A stretch of DNA of 8,056 nucleotides from Comamonadaceae bacterium (GTDB taxonomy: Bacteria; Pseudomonadota; Gammaproteobacteria; Burkholderiales; Burkholderiaceae_C): positions 1 to 8,056 of the forward strand of contig CANCCE010000125.1 of NCBI GenBank assembly GCA_947374505.1, read 5' to 3'. The notes under the pieces were generated by a model, which was not told the origin of the DNA, did not search any database, and saw nothing but the letters and a program-made list of their open reading frames with translations. The position numbers were made by a program, and so were the translations under genes. Numbering within the stretch: the stretch's first letter is position 1; each line of letters starts with the position of its first letter. Positions 1 to 6,501 of this stretch are shown here, one piece after another.

Positions 1-788
1 TCACTCAGCTGCACCAGCGCCAAGCCCATCGCCGCCTGATAGCGCAGCGCGGTCGACTCCGGCACGATGCCCACGCCAACGCCCGCGCCGATCATCCGGC
101 ACATGGCGTCAAAACTAGACAGCTGGATGCGCAGCTTCATGGGTTTGCCAAGGCGCTCAGTCACTTGCGCTAAAAACATTTGCAAGGTACTGCCCTGCTG
201 CATGCCGATGGCGTCTTCGTCAAGCGTGTCGGCAAAAGCCACCTGCTGGCGCTGCGCCAAAGGATGCGACAGCGCGGTGGCCAGCACCAGCCGGTCGGTG
301 CTGAAGTGCAGCCGCTCCAGCCCCAAGGTGTCCACCTGACCGGCGACGATGCCCAAGTCAGCCCGGCCGTCTTGCACACCACGGGCGATCTCGGCATTCG
401 GTTTTTCCTGCAGGTCGATATTCACCTTCGGGTTCTCAGCCAGAAACGGTGGCAGCAGCTCGGGTAAAAAGTCGGTGACGGCGGTGGTGTTGGCGAAGAC
501 CCGCAGATGGCCGCGCAGACCGCCGCCGTATTCGTTCAAGTCACCCTGCAGCTGATCAACCTGGTACAGGATCAATCGGGCATGGTGCAAGAAAGCCTGC
601 CCCGGCGGCGACAGGCGAACACCACGAGCCTCCCGATAAAGCAAAGGCAGGTCGGCCTGCACTTCAAGCGCCTTGATGCGGGCGCTGGCCGCCGCCAGCG
701 ACAGGTGATGCTTGGCAGCGGCCTTGGTCAAGCTGCCTTCTTCGGCGGCCAGTAAAAAAAGTCGCAGGTCATTGAGGTCAAAATGCAT
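1..788 (-). CDS. LysR-family transcriptional regulator (3' end outside window)
   Basis: Reading the minus strand from the ATG at 788-786 gives 262 open codons up to the window edge, so about 40 C-terminal residues of a usual ~300-residue LysR protein are missing. This is a window cut, not a biological truncation. It starts MHFDLNDLRLFLLAAEEGSL. A winged helix-turn-helix spans about residues 5-62 (TKAAAKHHLSLAAASARIKALE region, then LYREARGVRLSPPG), followed by a linker helix to about 88. The periplasmic-binding-protein-like effector domain begins near residue 93 (LRGHLRVFANTTAV, then GRADLGIVAG and GAGVGVGIVPE). LysR proteins bind as tetramers to T-N11-A dyads and respond to a small-molecule inducer. 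Its divergent position beside the operon suggests it controls that operon in response to the pathway substrate or a CoA intermediate, like the itaconate-responsive LysR regulators of Pseudomonas and Yersinia. Family assignment is secure; the effector is inferred from context. Confidence 0.95.
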   Translation of the reverse strand, partial: MHFDLNDLRLFLLAAEEGSLTKAAAKHHLSLAAASARIKALEVQADLPLLYREARGVRLSPPGQAFLHHARLILYQVDQLQGDLNEYGGGLRGHLRVFANTTAVTDFLPELLPPFLAENPKVNIDLQEKPNAEIARGVQDGRADLGIVAGQVDTLGLERLHFSTDRLVLATALSHPLAQRQQVAFADTLDEDAIGMQQGSTLQMFLAQVTERLGKPMKLRIQLSSFDAMCRMIGAGVGVGIVPESTALRYQAAMGLALVQLS

Positions 789-911
789 GTTGCGATGTTA
801 CTTCGCCACTTTGAGCCTTCTGTTTTTCCGAAGGCTTCGTTTGTAATTCACTGATTGCGCAGTACGCCCAATGCACCGAACATCGCATGAATAACTGAAA
901 CGGAAACATTG
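789..911. promoter_or_regulatory. Divergent regulatory region between the regulator and the catabolic operon
   Basis: This 123-bp gap separates the two divergent starts and must hold the promoters of both the regulator and the operon. It contains a clear dyad at 814-836 (listed separately) and a 9-bp inverted repeat, TGCGATGTT at 791-799 and AACATCGCA at 879-887. No convincing -35/-10 pair was found on either strand, which is consistent with an activator-dependent promoter. The operon start has only a weak purine stretch before it (GAAACGGAAA at 897-906). LysR autorepression with inducer-dependent activation of the divergent genes is the usual arrangement and is inferred here. Confidence 0.7.
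814..836. promoter_or_regulatory. Candidate LysR-type operator dyad (T-N11-A)
   Basis: AGCCTTC at 814-820 is perfectly complementary to GAAGGCT at 830-836 with a 9-nt spacer. The core TTC-N9-GAA contains T819-N11-A831, the standard LysR-family binding motif. It lies 26 bp upstream of the regulator start and 76 bp upstream of the hydratase start, a usual place for a recognition site serving both genes. The spacer on the plus strand is T-rich. It could also fold as a short hairpin in the regulator's leader RNA. Operator function is inferred from sequence and position. Confidence 0.6.
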
Positions 912-1787
912 ATGACCACCACGCTTGACGCCAGCACCCTCACCCACCTACAAGACTGGCAAGGCCGCACCGAAACCCTGGAAGACCTGATCACGCCCGC
1001 ACCGCTGCGGGCGCTCAGCGCCACGCTGGACCGCGATGACCCGACGCCCCACGCCGGCACCGAGTTGCCGGCGCTGTGGCATTGGCTGTTTTTTCTGCCG
1101 CATCACCGGCAAAGCGAGATCGGTCCGGACGGCCATGCTAAACGCGGTGGTTTTTTGCCGCCCGTGCCGTTGCCGCGCCGCATGTGGGCCGGTGGCCGTT
1201 TGCAATGGCACGCGCCGCTGCGGGTGGGCGACGAAGTCAAGCGGGTCTCTACGATCGAGTCGGTGACGCACAAGTCGGGCCGCAGCGGCGACCTGCTTTT
1301 CGTGCTGGTCAAGCATGAAATTAGCAACGCACAGGGCCTGTGCCTGACCGAAGAACACGACATTGTTTACAGGCCGGCGGTGCAGCCCGGCGACCCCGTT
1401 CCAGCCCCTGTGGCTGCGGAGCAAGGTGCGGCTTGGCAGCGCGACGTGACGCCCGACGATGTGCTGCTGTTTCGCTATTCCGCCCTGACCTTCAACGGCC
1501 ACCGGATTCACTATGACCGTAAATATGTGACCGGTGTCGAAGGCTATCCAGGCCTCATCGTGCACGGCCCCTTGATCGCCACGCTGATGGTCGACTTGGT
1601 GCGACGCCACACCGACCGACCGATCAAACGCTTTGAGTTCAAAGCCCTGCGCCCAACCTTTGAGTGCGCTGACCAACGTGTCATGCGCGTCAACGGCCAA
1701 CCAGAAAGTGATGGATCGCAGATCCGCTTGTGGACGCAAGACCACGAAGGCTGGCTGACCATGCAAGGCACCGCGGAACTCGGCTAA
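912..1787 (+). CDS. Double-hotdog acyl-CoA hydratase (HTD2/MaoC-N type), probable itaconyl-CoA or mesaconyl-C4-CoA hydratase
   Basis: This 291-residue protein has the layout of the HTD2-like hydratases: an N-terminal FAS1-like hotdog half (about residues 10-155, with LWHWLFFLPHHRQSE and GGFLPPVPLPRRMWAGG) and a C-terminal hotdog half (about 175-290). The catalytic segment is FRYSALTFNGHRIHYDRKYV, with candidate active residues N195, H197, H200 and D202, followed by EGYPGLIVHGPL, a family hallmark. Relatives include mesaconyl-C4-CoA hydratase of the 3-hydroxypropionate bicycle and itaconyl-CoA hydratase (Ich) of P. aeruginosa, both forming citramalyl-CoA. Together with the CaiB and CitE genes downstream it would do the hydration step of C5-dicarboxylate breakdown. 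The ATG at 912 was preferred over an adjacent in-frame TTG at 909. Family assignment is strong; the exact substrate is inferred from the neighbours. Confidence 0.9.
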   Translation: MTTTLDASTLTHLQDWQGRTETLEDLITPAPLRALSATLDRDDPTPHAGTELPALWHWLFFLPHHRQSEIGPDGHAKRGGFLPPVPLPRRMWAGGRLQWHAPLRVGDEVKRVSTIESVTHKSGRSGDLLFVLVKHEISNAQGLCLTEEHDIVYRPAVQPGDPVPAPVAAEQGAAWQRDVTPDDVLLFRYSALTFNGHRIHYDRKYVTGVEGYPGLIVHGPLIATLMVDLVRRHTDRPIKRFEFKALRPTFECADQRVMRVNGQPESDGSQIRLWTQDHEGWLTMQGTAELG

Positions 1788-1796
1788 AACACTGAG

Positions 1797-1826
1797 CACA
1801 TTTCTCCTGAACACATTTCTCCTGAA
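1797..1826. repeat. Tandem duplication of a 15-bp unit in the hydratase-dehydrogenase gap
   Basis: The unit CACATTTCTCCTGAA occurs twice, back to back and without mismatch (1797-1811 and 1812-1826), in the 57-bp gap after the hydratase stop. The second copy ends 18 nt before the dehydrogenase ATG. In the transcript each copy carries UCUCCU, which resembles the anti-Shine-Dalgarno sequence and could pair with purine-rich sites. No terminator or promoter is visible in the gap, so transcription probably continues into the next gene. Confidence 0.85.
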
Positions 1827-1844
1827 CCAAGTTATCAAGCACTC

Positions 1845-3014
1845 ATGAAAACAACCATTCCCGCCCCCGACGCCCATCAAGACATGCGCGAAGCCCTGCG
1901 CGACCTCTGCGGCAGCTTTGACGCCGCCTACTGGCAACAAGTCGACCACGAACGCGGCTACCCCGACACCTTTGTCAAGGCGCTGACCGAAGCCGGCTGG
2001 CTGGCGGCACTGATTCCCACCGAATACGGCGGCTCCGGGCTCGGCTTGGCCGAAGCCTCGGTCATCATGGAAGAGATCAATTTCTCCGGCGGCAATGCGG
2101 GTTCGTGCCACGGCCAGATGTACAACATGGGCACCTTGCTGCGGCACGGTTCCAAGGTTCAAAAAGACCTGTACCTGCCCAAAATAGCCACCGGCGAATT
2201 GCGCTTGCAGTCAATGGCCGTGACCGAACCCAGCACCGGCACCGACACCACGCAGCTCAAAACCACCGCCGTCAAAAAAGGTGACCGCTACGTCATCAAT
2301 GGCCAGAAAGTTTGGATCTCGCGCATTCAACACTCAGACCTGATGATCTTGCTGGCCCGCACCACGCCGCTGGCCGAGGTCACTCGCAAGAGCGAGGGCA
2401 TGTCGATCTTCATCGTTGACTTGAAGCAAGCCATCGGCAATGGCATGACCGTCAAGCCGATTCGCAACATGGTGAATCACGAGACCAACGAGGTGTTTTT
2501 CGACAACCTCGAAATCCCCGCCGAAAACCTGATCGGCGAAGAAGGCAAAGGCTTCAAATACATCCTCGACGGCCTGAACGCCGAGCGCACCTTGATCGCC
2601 GCTGAATGCATTGGCGACTCTTACTGGTTCATCGACCGCGCCCGTCGCTACGCCACCGACCGCGAAGTCTTTGGCCGGCCCATTGGCCAAAACCAAGGCA
2701 TCCAATTTCCGATTGCCGACAGCTACATTGAGACCGAAGCGGCGAACCTGATGCGCTTCAAAGCCTGCGCCTTGTTCGACGCCGGCCAGCCCTGCGGCGC
2801 AGAGTCCAACATGGCCAAATACCTCGCCGCCAAAGCGTCCTGGGAAGCTGCCAATGTGTGCCTGCAAACCCACGGTGGTTTTGGTTTTGCGTGCGAGTAC
2901 GACGTTGAACGCAAGTTCCGCGAAACGCGTCTGTACCAAGTCGCCCCGATCTCCACCAACCTGATTTACTCCTACGTCGCCGAGCATCTACTCGGCTTGC
3001 CAAGGTCTTTCTAA
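1845..3014 (+). CDS. Acyl-CoA dehydrogenase family flavoprotein, atypical active site
   Basis: This 389-residue protein has the length and order of an acyl-CoA dehydrogenase: an N-terminal helical domain (about 10-120), a beta domain with the FAD/substrate motif AVTEPSTGTDTT (125-136) and GQKVWISR (153-160), and a C-terminal helical domain (about 230-389) with YATDREVFGRPIGQNQGIQF and the signature QTHGGFGFACEYDVERKFRE (341-360). The family oxidises acyl-CoA to 2-enoyl-CoA using FAD and passes electrons to ETF. After RLYQ the usual YEGT catalytic-glutamate segment reads VAPIST, so proline 368 stands where the medium-chain enzyme has its base. Glutamate 247 (NAERTLIA) sits where isovaleryl- and long-chain enzymes place theirs. 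A homologous gene occurs in the P. aeruginosa itaconate locus without an obvious step. Oxidation of a saturated C5 acyl-CoA such as methylsuccinyl-CoA is one guess. The ATG at 1845 has a poor ribosome-binding site. Confidence 0.92.
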   Translation: MKTTIPAPDAHQDMREALRDLCGSFDAAYWQQVDHERGYPDTFVKALTEAGWLAALIPTEYGGSGLGLAEASVIMEEINFSGGNAGSCHGQMYNMGTLLRHGSKVQKDLYLPKIATGELRLQSMAVTEPSTGTDTTQLKTTAVKKGDRYVINGQKVWISRIQHSDLMILLARTTPLAEVTRKSEGMSIFIVDLKQAIGNGMTVKPIRNMVNHETNEVFFDNLEIPAENLIGEEGKGFKYILDGLNAERTLIAAECIGDSYWFIDRARRYATDREVFGRPIGQNQGIQFPIADSYIETEAANLMRFKACALFDAGQPCGAESNMAKYLAAKASWEAANVCLQTHGGFGFACEYDVERKFRETRLYQVAPISTNLIYSYVAEHLLGLPRSF

Positions 3015-4201
3015 TGACTACCGCTACTCCGCAAATTAAAGCCCGTCCACGCCCGCTCGACCACATCACCGTGGTCTCGTTGGAGCATGCGATTGCAGCG
3101 CCCTATTGCACCCGTCAACTGGCAGACCTTGGCGCCCGTGTCATCAAGGTGGAGCGCCCCGGTGTGGGTGACTTTGCCCGCGCTTACGACAACCGCGCAC
3201 GCGGTGAAGCGTCGCACTTTGTCTGGGTGAACCGCTCCAAGGAAAGCTTGGCGCTGGACCTGAAAGACCCGCAGCACCTGGCCGTGCTGAAGCAACTCAT
3301 CGCCAAAGCCGATGTGCTGGTGCAAAACCTCGCGCCTGGCGCCACGGGCCGCATGGGACTCGACGCCGCCACCCTGCGCGCTGCGGACCCGCGCTTGATC
3401 GTTTGCGACATTTCAGGTTACGGCAACGACGGCCCGTACCGCGACAAAAAAGCCTATGACTTGCTGATCCAAAGCGAAGCCGGTTTTCTGAGCATCACCG
3501 GTACGCCGGAGCAGCCGAGCAAAGCCGGCAATTCGATCGCCGACATAGCGGCCGGCATGTATGCGTACACCAACATCTTGTCGGCCTTGATGCAGCGCGA
3601 CAAAACCGGCGAAGGCTCGCACATCGATGTATCGATGCTCGAAGCTTTGGGCGAGTGGATGGGCTACCCGATGTATTACGCCATGGACGACGCTACGCCA
3701 CCACCGCGCGCAGCGGCCGCCCACGCCACCATTTACCCGTACGGCCCTTTCGCTGCGGGCGACGGCCGTAAAGTAATTCTCGGTCTGCAAAACGAACGTG
3801 AATGGCTGCAGTTTTGCAACAAGGTCTTGCTTCAACCCGAGCTCGCCACTGACGTTCGATTTGACCGCAATGCGCTGCGCAGTGCGAACCGGGCCGAGCT
3901 GGAAGCCATCATCGTCAAGGCATTCTCAAGCCTCACAGCGGAACAAGTGGTCGAGCGACTCGACAGCGCTCAAATTGCCAATGCGAACATGAACAACATG
4001 GCCGACCTGTGGGCCCATCCGCAACTGAAAGCACGTGAACGCTGGACCAGCGTCGGCTCACCGGCTGGCGACTTGCCGGCCCTGCTTCCGCCCGGCAAGC
4101 AAAGCAGTTTTGACTACCGCATGGACGCGATTCCCAGCGTCGGCGAACACACCCAAGCCATCTTGGCTGAACTCGGAACGACACTAGGAACAACGCCATG
4201 A
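3014..4201 (+). CDS. Class III (CaiB/BaiF) CoA-transferase, probable itaconate or mesaconate activating
   Basis: This 395-residue protein is full length for the CaiB/BaiF family. It shows the N-terminal Rossmann-like segment (LDHITVVSLEHAIAAPYCTR, then LADLGARVIKVERPGVGD at 37-54), the motif LDLKDPQHL (81-89), the GYGNDGPYRDKKAYDLLIQS segment (135-154) with D149 as the likely catalytic aspartate that forms the acyl-enzyme anhydride, and GEGSHIDVSMLEAL (199-212). These enzymes move CoA from a donor thioester such as succinyl-CoA or acetyl-CoA to a carboxylic acid. Between hydratase and lyase genes the best role is activation of itaconate (Ict-like) or shuffling of CoA between mesaconate carboxyls. 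Its ATG overlaps the dehydrogenase stop by one base (TAATG), with AAGG at 3002-3005 as ribosome-binding site. Substrate identity is inferred; CoA-transferase families are promiscuous. Confidence 0.93.
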   Translation: MTTATPQIKARPRPLDHITVVSLEHAIAAPYCTRQLADLGARVIKVERPGVGDFARAYDNRARGEASHFVWVNRSKESLALDLKDPQHLAVLKQLIAKADVLVQNLAPGATGRMGLDAATLRAADPRLIVCDISGYGNDGPYRDKKAYDLLIQSEAGFLSITGTPEQPSKAGNSIADIAAGMYAYTNILSALMQRDKTGEGSHIDVSMLEALGEWMGYPMYYAMDDATPPPRAAAAHATIYPYGPFAAGDGRKVILGLQNEREWLQFCNKVLLQPELATDVRFDRNALRSANRAELEAIIVKAFSSLTAEQVVERLDSAQIANANMNNMADLWAHPQLKARERWTSVGSPAGDLPALLPPGKQSSFDYRMDAIPSVGEHTQAILAELGTTLGTTP

Positions 4202-5571
4202 GCCAACAAAATTCCAGCGCCACAGCCACCCTAGCCGCATTTGCCGCGAACCTGACCACCGCCGACATTCCAGCGTCGGTGTTGCGCAAAACAGAAGACC
4301 TGTTTGTCGACTGGTTTGGCTCGGCCATCGGTGGCCACAATGCGCGCCCGGTTGACAGCCTGACACGCTTTGCGCTGAGCATGGGCCCCGACGAAGGGCC
4401 GAGCGAAGTGCTCATCACGCGCAGTGGCAGCAGTCCTTACTTGGCAGCCATGGCGAACGCCAGCGCTTCGCATGTGGCTGAACAAGACGACGTGCACAAC
4501 GGCTCGGTGTTTCACCCCGCCACGGTGGTTTTTCCACCGGCACTGGCGGTGGCGCAAGCCATTGGCGCCAGCGGTGCGCAGCTCATCACGGCGGCCGTGG
4601 CGGGGTATGAAGTCGGTATTCGGGTGGGTGAATTTCTGGGCCGCTCGCACTACAAAGTGTTCCACACCACCGGCACGGCAGGCACGTTGGCCGCAGCCGC
4701 AGCAGTCGGTCATTTGCTGGGGCTGAATCCCGCGCAAATGCAACACGCTTTTGGTTCGGCCGGCACGCAATCGGCAGGCCTGTGGGAATTCTTGCGGACC
4801 GCTGCAGACTCCAAACAACTGCACACGGCGCATGCTGCCGGCGCTGGTTTGATGGCGGCTTATTTGGCCAAAGACGGTTTCACCGGCGCGGCCCAAATTC
4901 TGGAAGGCCCGCAAGGCATGGCCGCCGGCATGTCGAGCGATGCCGACGTGCGCAAGCTCACAGCCGGCCTCGGCAGCCGATGGGCAACAGCCGAAACTTC
5001 ATTCAAATACCACGCCTCGTGCCGTCACACGCACCCGGCGGCAGACGCGCTGCTGCAAGTCATGCAAGACCACCAGTTGCAAGCGCAAGACTTGGCGCGT
5101 GTGGTCACGCATGTGCACCAGGGCGCGATCGATGTGCTGGGCCCGGTGACAAATCCAAGCACCGTGCATCAGAGCAAATTCAGCATGGGCACTGTGCTGG
5201 GTCTGGCCGCACGTTTTGGTCATGCCGGCTTGATCGAGTTTGACAAGCACTTCAGTGACACCCTGACGACGGCACTGCGGGACAAAGTCGAGATGCAGCT
5301 GGACGCCGAAGTCGACGCCGCCTACCCGCAGCGCTGGATCGGCAAAGTCACGGTTTACGCCACGGATGGCCGCGTCTTGCAAGGCCGTGTGGACGAGCCC
5401 AAGGGCGACCCGGGCAACACGCTCAGCCGCGACGAAATCACCGCCAAAGCGCTGCGTCTGGCAGCTCACAGTGGCGGCGCCAGCGCCAACGACATGCAAG
5501 CGTCCATCGCGCAACTTTGGGAAGTCATGCAGTGGCCGCGCGTTGGCCGCTTGTTGCTGGGGGCCAAATGA
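4198..5571 (+). CDS. MmgE/PrpD family protein (2-methylcitrate dehydratase / cis-aconitate decarboxylase superfamily)
   Basis: This 457-residue protein is full length for the MmgE/PrpD fold: an all-helical N-terminal domain (about 5-265) and a smaller alpha/beta lid (about 270-410), then a C-terminal helical return. Conserved family segments are HVAEQDDVHNGSVFHPATVV (92-111), YKVFHTTGTAGTLAAAAAVG (152-171), DSKQLHTAHAAGAG (204-217) and KYHASCRHTHPAADAL (270-285). Candidate active-site residues are E95, D98, H100, H106, H156, K206 and H277/H279. The superfamily includes 2-methylcitrate dehydratase, immune-responsive cis-aconitate decarboxylase (ACOD1), iminodisuccinate epimerase and mammalian itaconate-forming enzyme. 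E95 and V99 differ from D93 and T97 of ACOD1, which argues against a simple decarboxylase role. It overlaps both neighbours by ATGA and has AGGAA at 4186-4190. A homologue lies in the P. aeruginosa itaconate locus. Isomerisation or (de)hydration of a C5/C6 acid is plausible; the reaction is unknown. Confidence 0.9.
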   Translation: MSQQNSSATATLAAFAANLTTADIPASVLRKTEDLFVDWFGSAIGGHNARPVDSLTRFALSMGPDEGPSEVLITRSGSSPYLAAMANASASHVAEQDDVHNGSVFHPATVVFPPALAVAQAIGASGAQLITAAVAGYEVGIRVGEFLGRSHYKVFHTTGTAGTLAAAAAVGHLLGLNPAQMQHAFGSAGTQSAGLWEFLRTAADSKQLHTAHAAGAGLMAAYLAKDGFTGAAQILEGPQGMAAGMSSDADVRKLTAGLGSRWATAETSFKYHASCRHTHPAADALLQVMQDHQLQAQDLARVVTHVHQGAIDVLGPVTNPSTVHQSKFSMGTVLGLAARFGHAGLIEFDKHFSDTLTTALRDKVEMQLDAEVDAAYPQRWIGKVTVYATDGRVLQGRVDEPKGDPGNTLSRDEITAKALRLAAHSGGASANDMQASIAQLWEVMQWPRVGRLLLGAK

Positions 5572-6416
5572 GTGCGTCGTTGATCACTGACGCCCGCTCG
5601 TTTTTATTTGTGCCGGGGAATCGACCCGAACGCTTTGACAAAGCCTTGGCCAGCCCAGCCGACATGGTGATTGTTGACCTCGAAGACGCTGTACCGGCAG
5701 CCGACAAAGCCGCCGCCCGGGTTGCGCTGGCCTCGGCTTGGCAACAGTGGCCAACGGCCCAGCGTGCGCGCTTGGTGGTGCGCATCAATGCGGCTCAAAC
5801 TGACAGCCATCAGGATGACCTGTCGTGGTTGGCACAACTGCCTGGCCTGCCAGCGGTGATGGTGCCGAAAGCTGAAAAACCCGCCGATCTTGTCGGTGCT
5901 CAAGATGCGCTGGGTGAGGCGGCGACCGCCTTGATCGCGATCATTGAATCAGCCGAGGGGCTGGCCAACGTCGACGCACTGGCCCGCAGTCCCCGCGTGC
6001 TGCGGCTGGCTTTTGGCAACCTCGACTTTCAGGCAGATCTGGGTATGGCCTGCGGTGCCGATGAAGCCGAACTCGCCCCGGTGCGCGTCGCCATCGTTGT
6101 CGCTTCGCGCCGCGCCGGCCTGGCTGCGCCGGTTGATGGTGTGACCACCGATACCCAAGACATGACGCGTGTCAAAACCGATGCAGCCCGCAGCCTGCGC
6201 TTTGGTTTTGGCGCCAAACTGTGCATTCATCCTTCCCAGGTGGTGGCTGTTCATTCTGCGTTTACGCCCACTGCCATGCAAATAGATTGGGCCAGGCGCG
6301 TGTTGCTAGCTGAAGCTGCCGCCGGTGGCGGCGCCTTCGTGGTGGACGGCCGCATGATCGACCCACCCGTGCTCAAACTGGCCCGTCAATGTCTGGCGAT
6401 GGCTCAGCTTGAATAA
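5568..6416 (+). CDS. CitE-type (HpcH/HpaI superfamily) acyl-CoA lyase, probable citramalyl-CoA lyase
   Basis: The start was placed at the ATG at 5568, which overlaps the preceding stop as ATGA and follows a GGGGG ribosome-binding stretch. An in-frame TTG/ATG extension further upstream would run inside the previous gene and is unlikely. The 282-residue product shows the CitE TIM-barrel motifs: SFLFVPGNRPERFDKALAS (11-29), MVIVDLEDAV (33-42), LVVRIN with substrate-binding R72, VPKAEKP (99-105), IIESAEGL with metal ligand E127, LAFGNLDFQAD with metal ligand D153, and KLCIHPSQV (217-225). Members cleave citryl-, malyl-, methylmalyl- or citramalyl-CoA with Mg2+. In this operon the likely reaction is citramalyl-CoA to acetyl-CoA plus pyruvate, the last step of itaconate or mesaconate breakdown. 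Family is certain; substrate is inferred from context. Confidence 0.93.
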   Translation: MSASLITDARSFLFVPGNRPERFDKALASPADMVIVDLEDAVPAADKAAARVALASAWQQWPTAQRARLVVRINAAQTDSHQDDLSWLAQLPGLPAVMVPKAEKPADLVGAQDALGEAATALIAIIESAEGLANVDALARSPRVLRLAFGNLDFQADLGMACGADEAELAPVRVAIVVASRRAGLAAPVDGVTTDTQDMTRVKTDAARSLRFGFGAKLCIHPSQVVAVHSAFTPTAMQIDWARRVLLAEAAAGGGAFVVDGRMIDPPVLKLARQCLAMAQLE

Positions 6417-6420
6417 GGGA

Positions 6421-6450
6421 TTTACAGACATCCCGTCAGTCGCTCATAAT
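6421..6450 (+). promoter_or_regulatory. Candidate sigma-70 promoter for the solute-binding protein gene
   Basis: TTTACA at 6421-6426 and CATAAT at 6445-6450 each match the consensus hexamers at five of six positions and are separated by 18 bp. Initiation near 6457 would give a leader of about 45 nt before the ATG at 6502. The surrounding 85-bp gap is clearly more AT-rich than the operon. A weak 5-bp hairpin (GGGAT 6417-6421 with ATCCC 6430-6434) overlaps the -35 element and has no T-run, so it is not a terminator. The gene could therefore be expressed both from this promoter and by read-through from the operon. Confidence 0.5.
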
Positions 6451-6474
6451 CCAACCGCCTAATTTATTATTCTT

Positions 6475-6488
6475 TTGACAATTGACAA
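6475..6488. repeat. Tandem TTGACAA direct repeat in the leader
   Basis: TTGACAA occurs twice in immediate succession (6475-6481 and 6482-6488), 14-27 bp before the receptor ATG. Each copy resembles a -35 hexamer, but no matching -10 lies at the right distance before the start codon. It may be a protein-binding site or chance. Confidence 0.6.
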
Positions 6489-6501
6489 CCAACGGACCAT
6501 C

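Noticed and set aside
1..788. Plus-strand small open frames within the first 760 bp
   Set aside because: They are antisense to the LysR gene, whose minus-strand frame is open throughout and carries the full helix-turn-helix and effector-domain motifs.
948..2162. A 404-codon open frame on the minus strand across the hydratase and dehydrogenase genes
   Set aside because: It lies opposite two well-recognised plus-strand genes, has no recognisable motif and is the usual antisense shadow of GC-rich codon usage.
2334..2987. A 217-codon minus-strand open frame inside the dehydrogenase gene
   Set aside because: Fully antisense to a conserved flavoprotein, low-complexity G/V/A/F-rich composition, no motif.
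4231..4914. A 227-codon minus-strand open frame inside the MmgE/PrpD gene
   Set aside because: Antisense shadow without recognisable domains; the plus frame carries all family motifs.
5517..5567. Upstream in-frame start for the CitE-type lyase
   Set aside because: The added residues come from inside the preceding gene, do not match the family, and the ATGA overlap start at 5568 has a ribosome-binding stretch.
6417..6434. Hairpin GGGAT/ATCCC as a terminator after the lyase gene
   Set aside because: Only five base pairs with an 8-nt loop and no following T-run.
6475..6501. In-frame TTG start giving a 334-residue receptor
   Set aside because: It would add nine polar residues ahead of a standard signal peptide; the ATG at 6502 fits the family.
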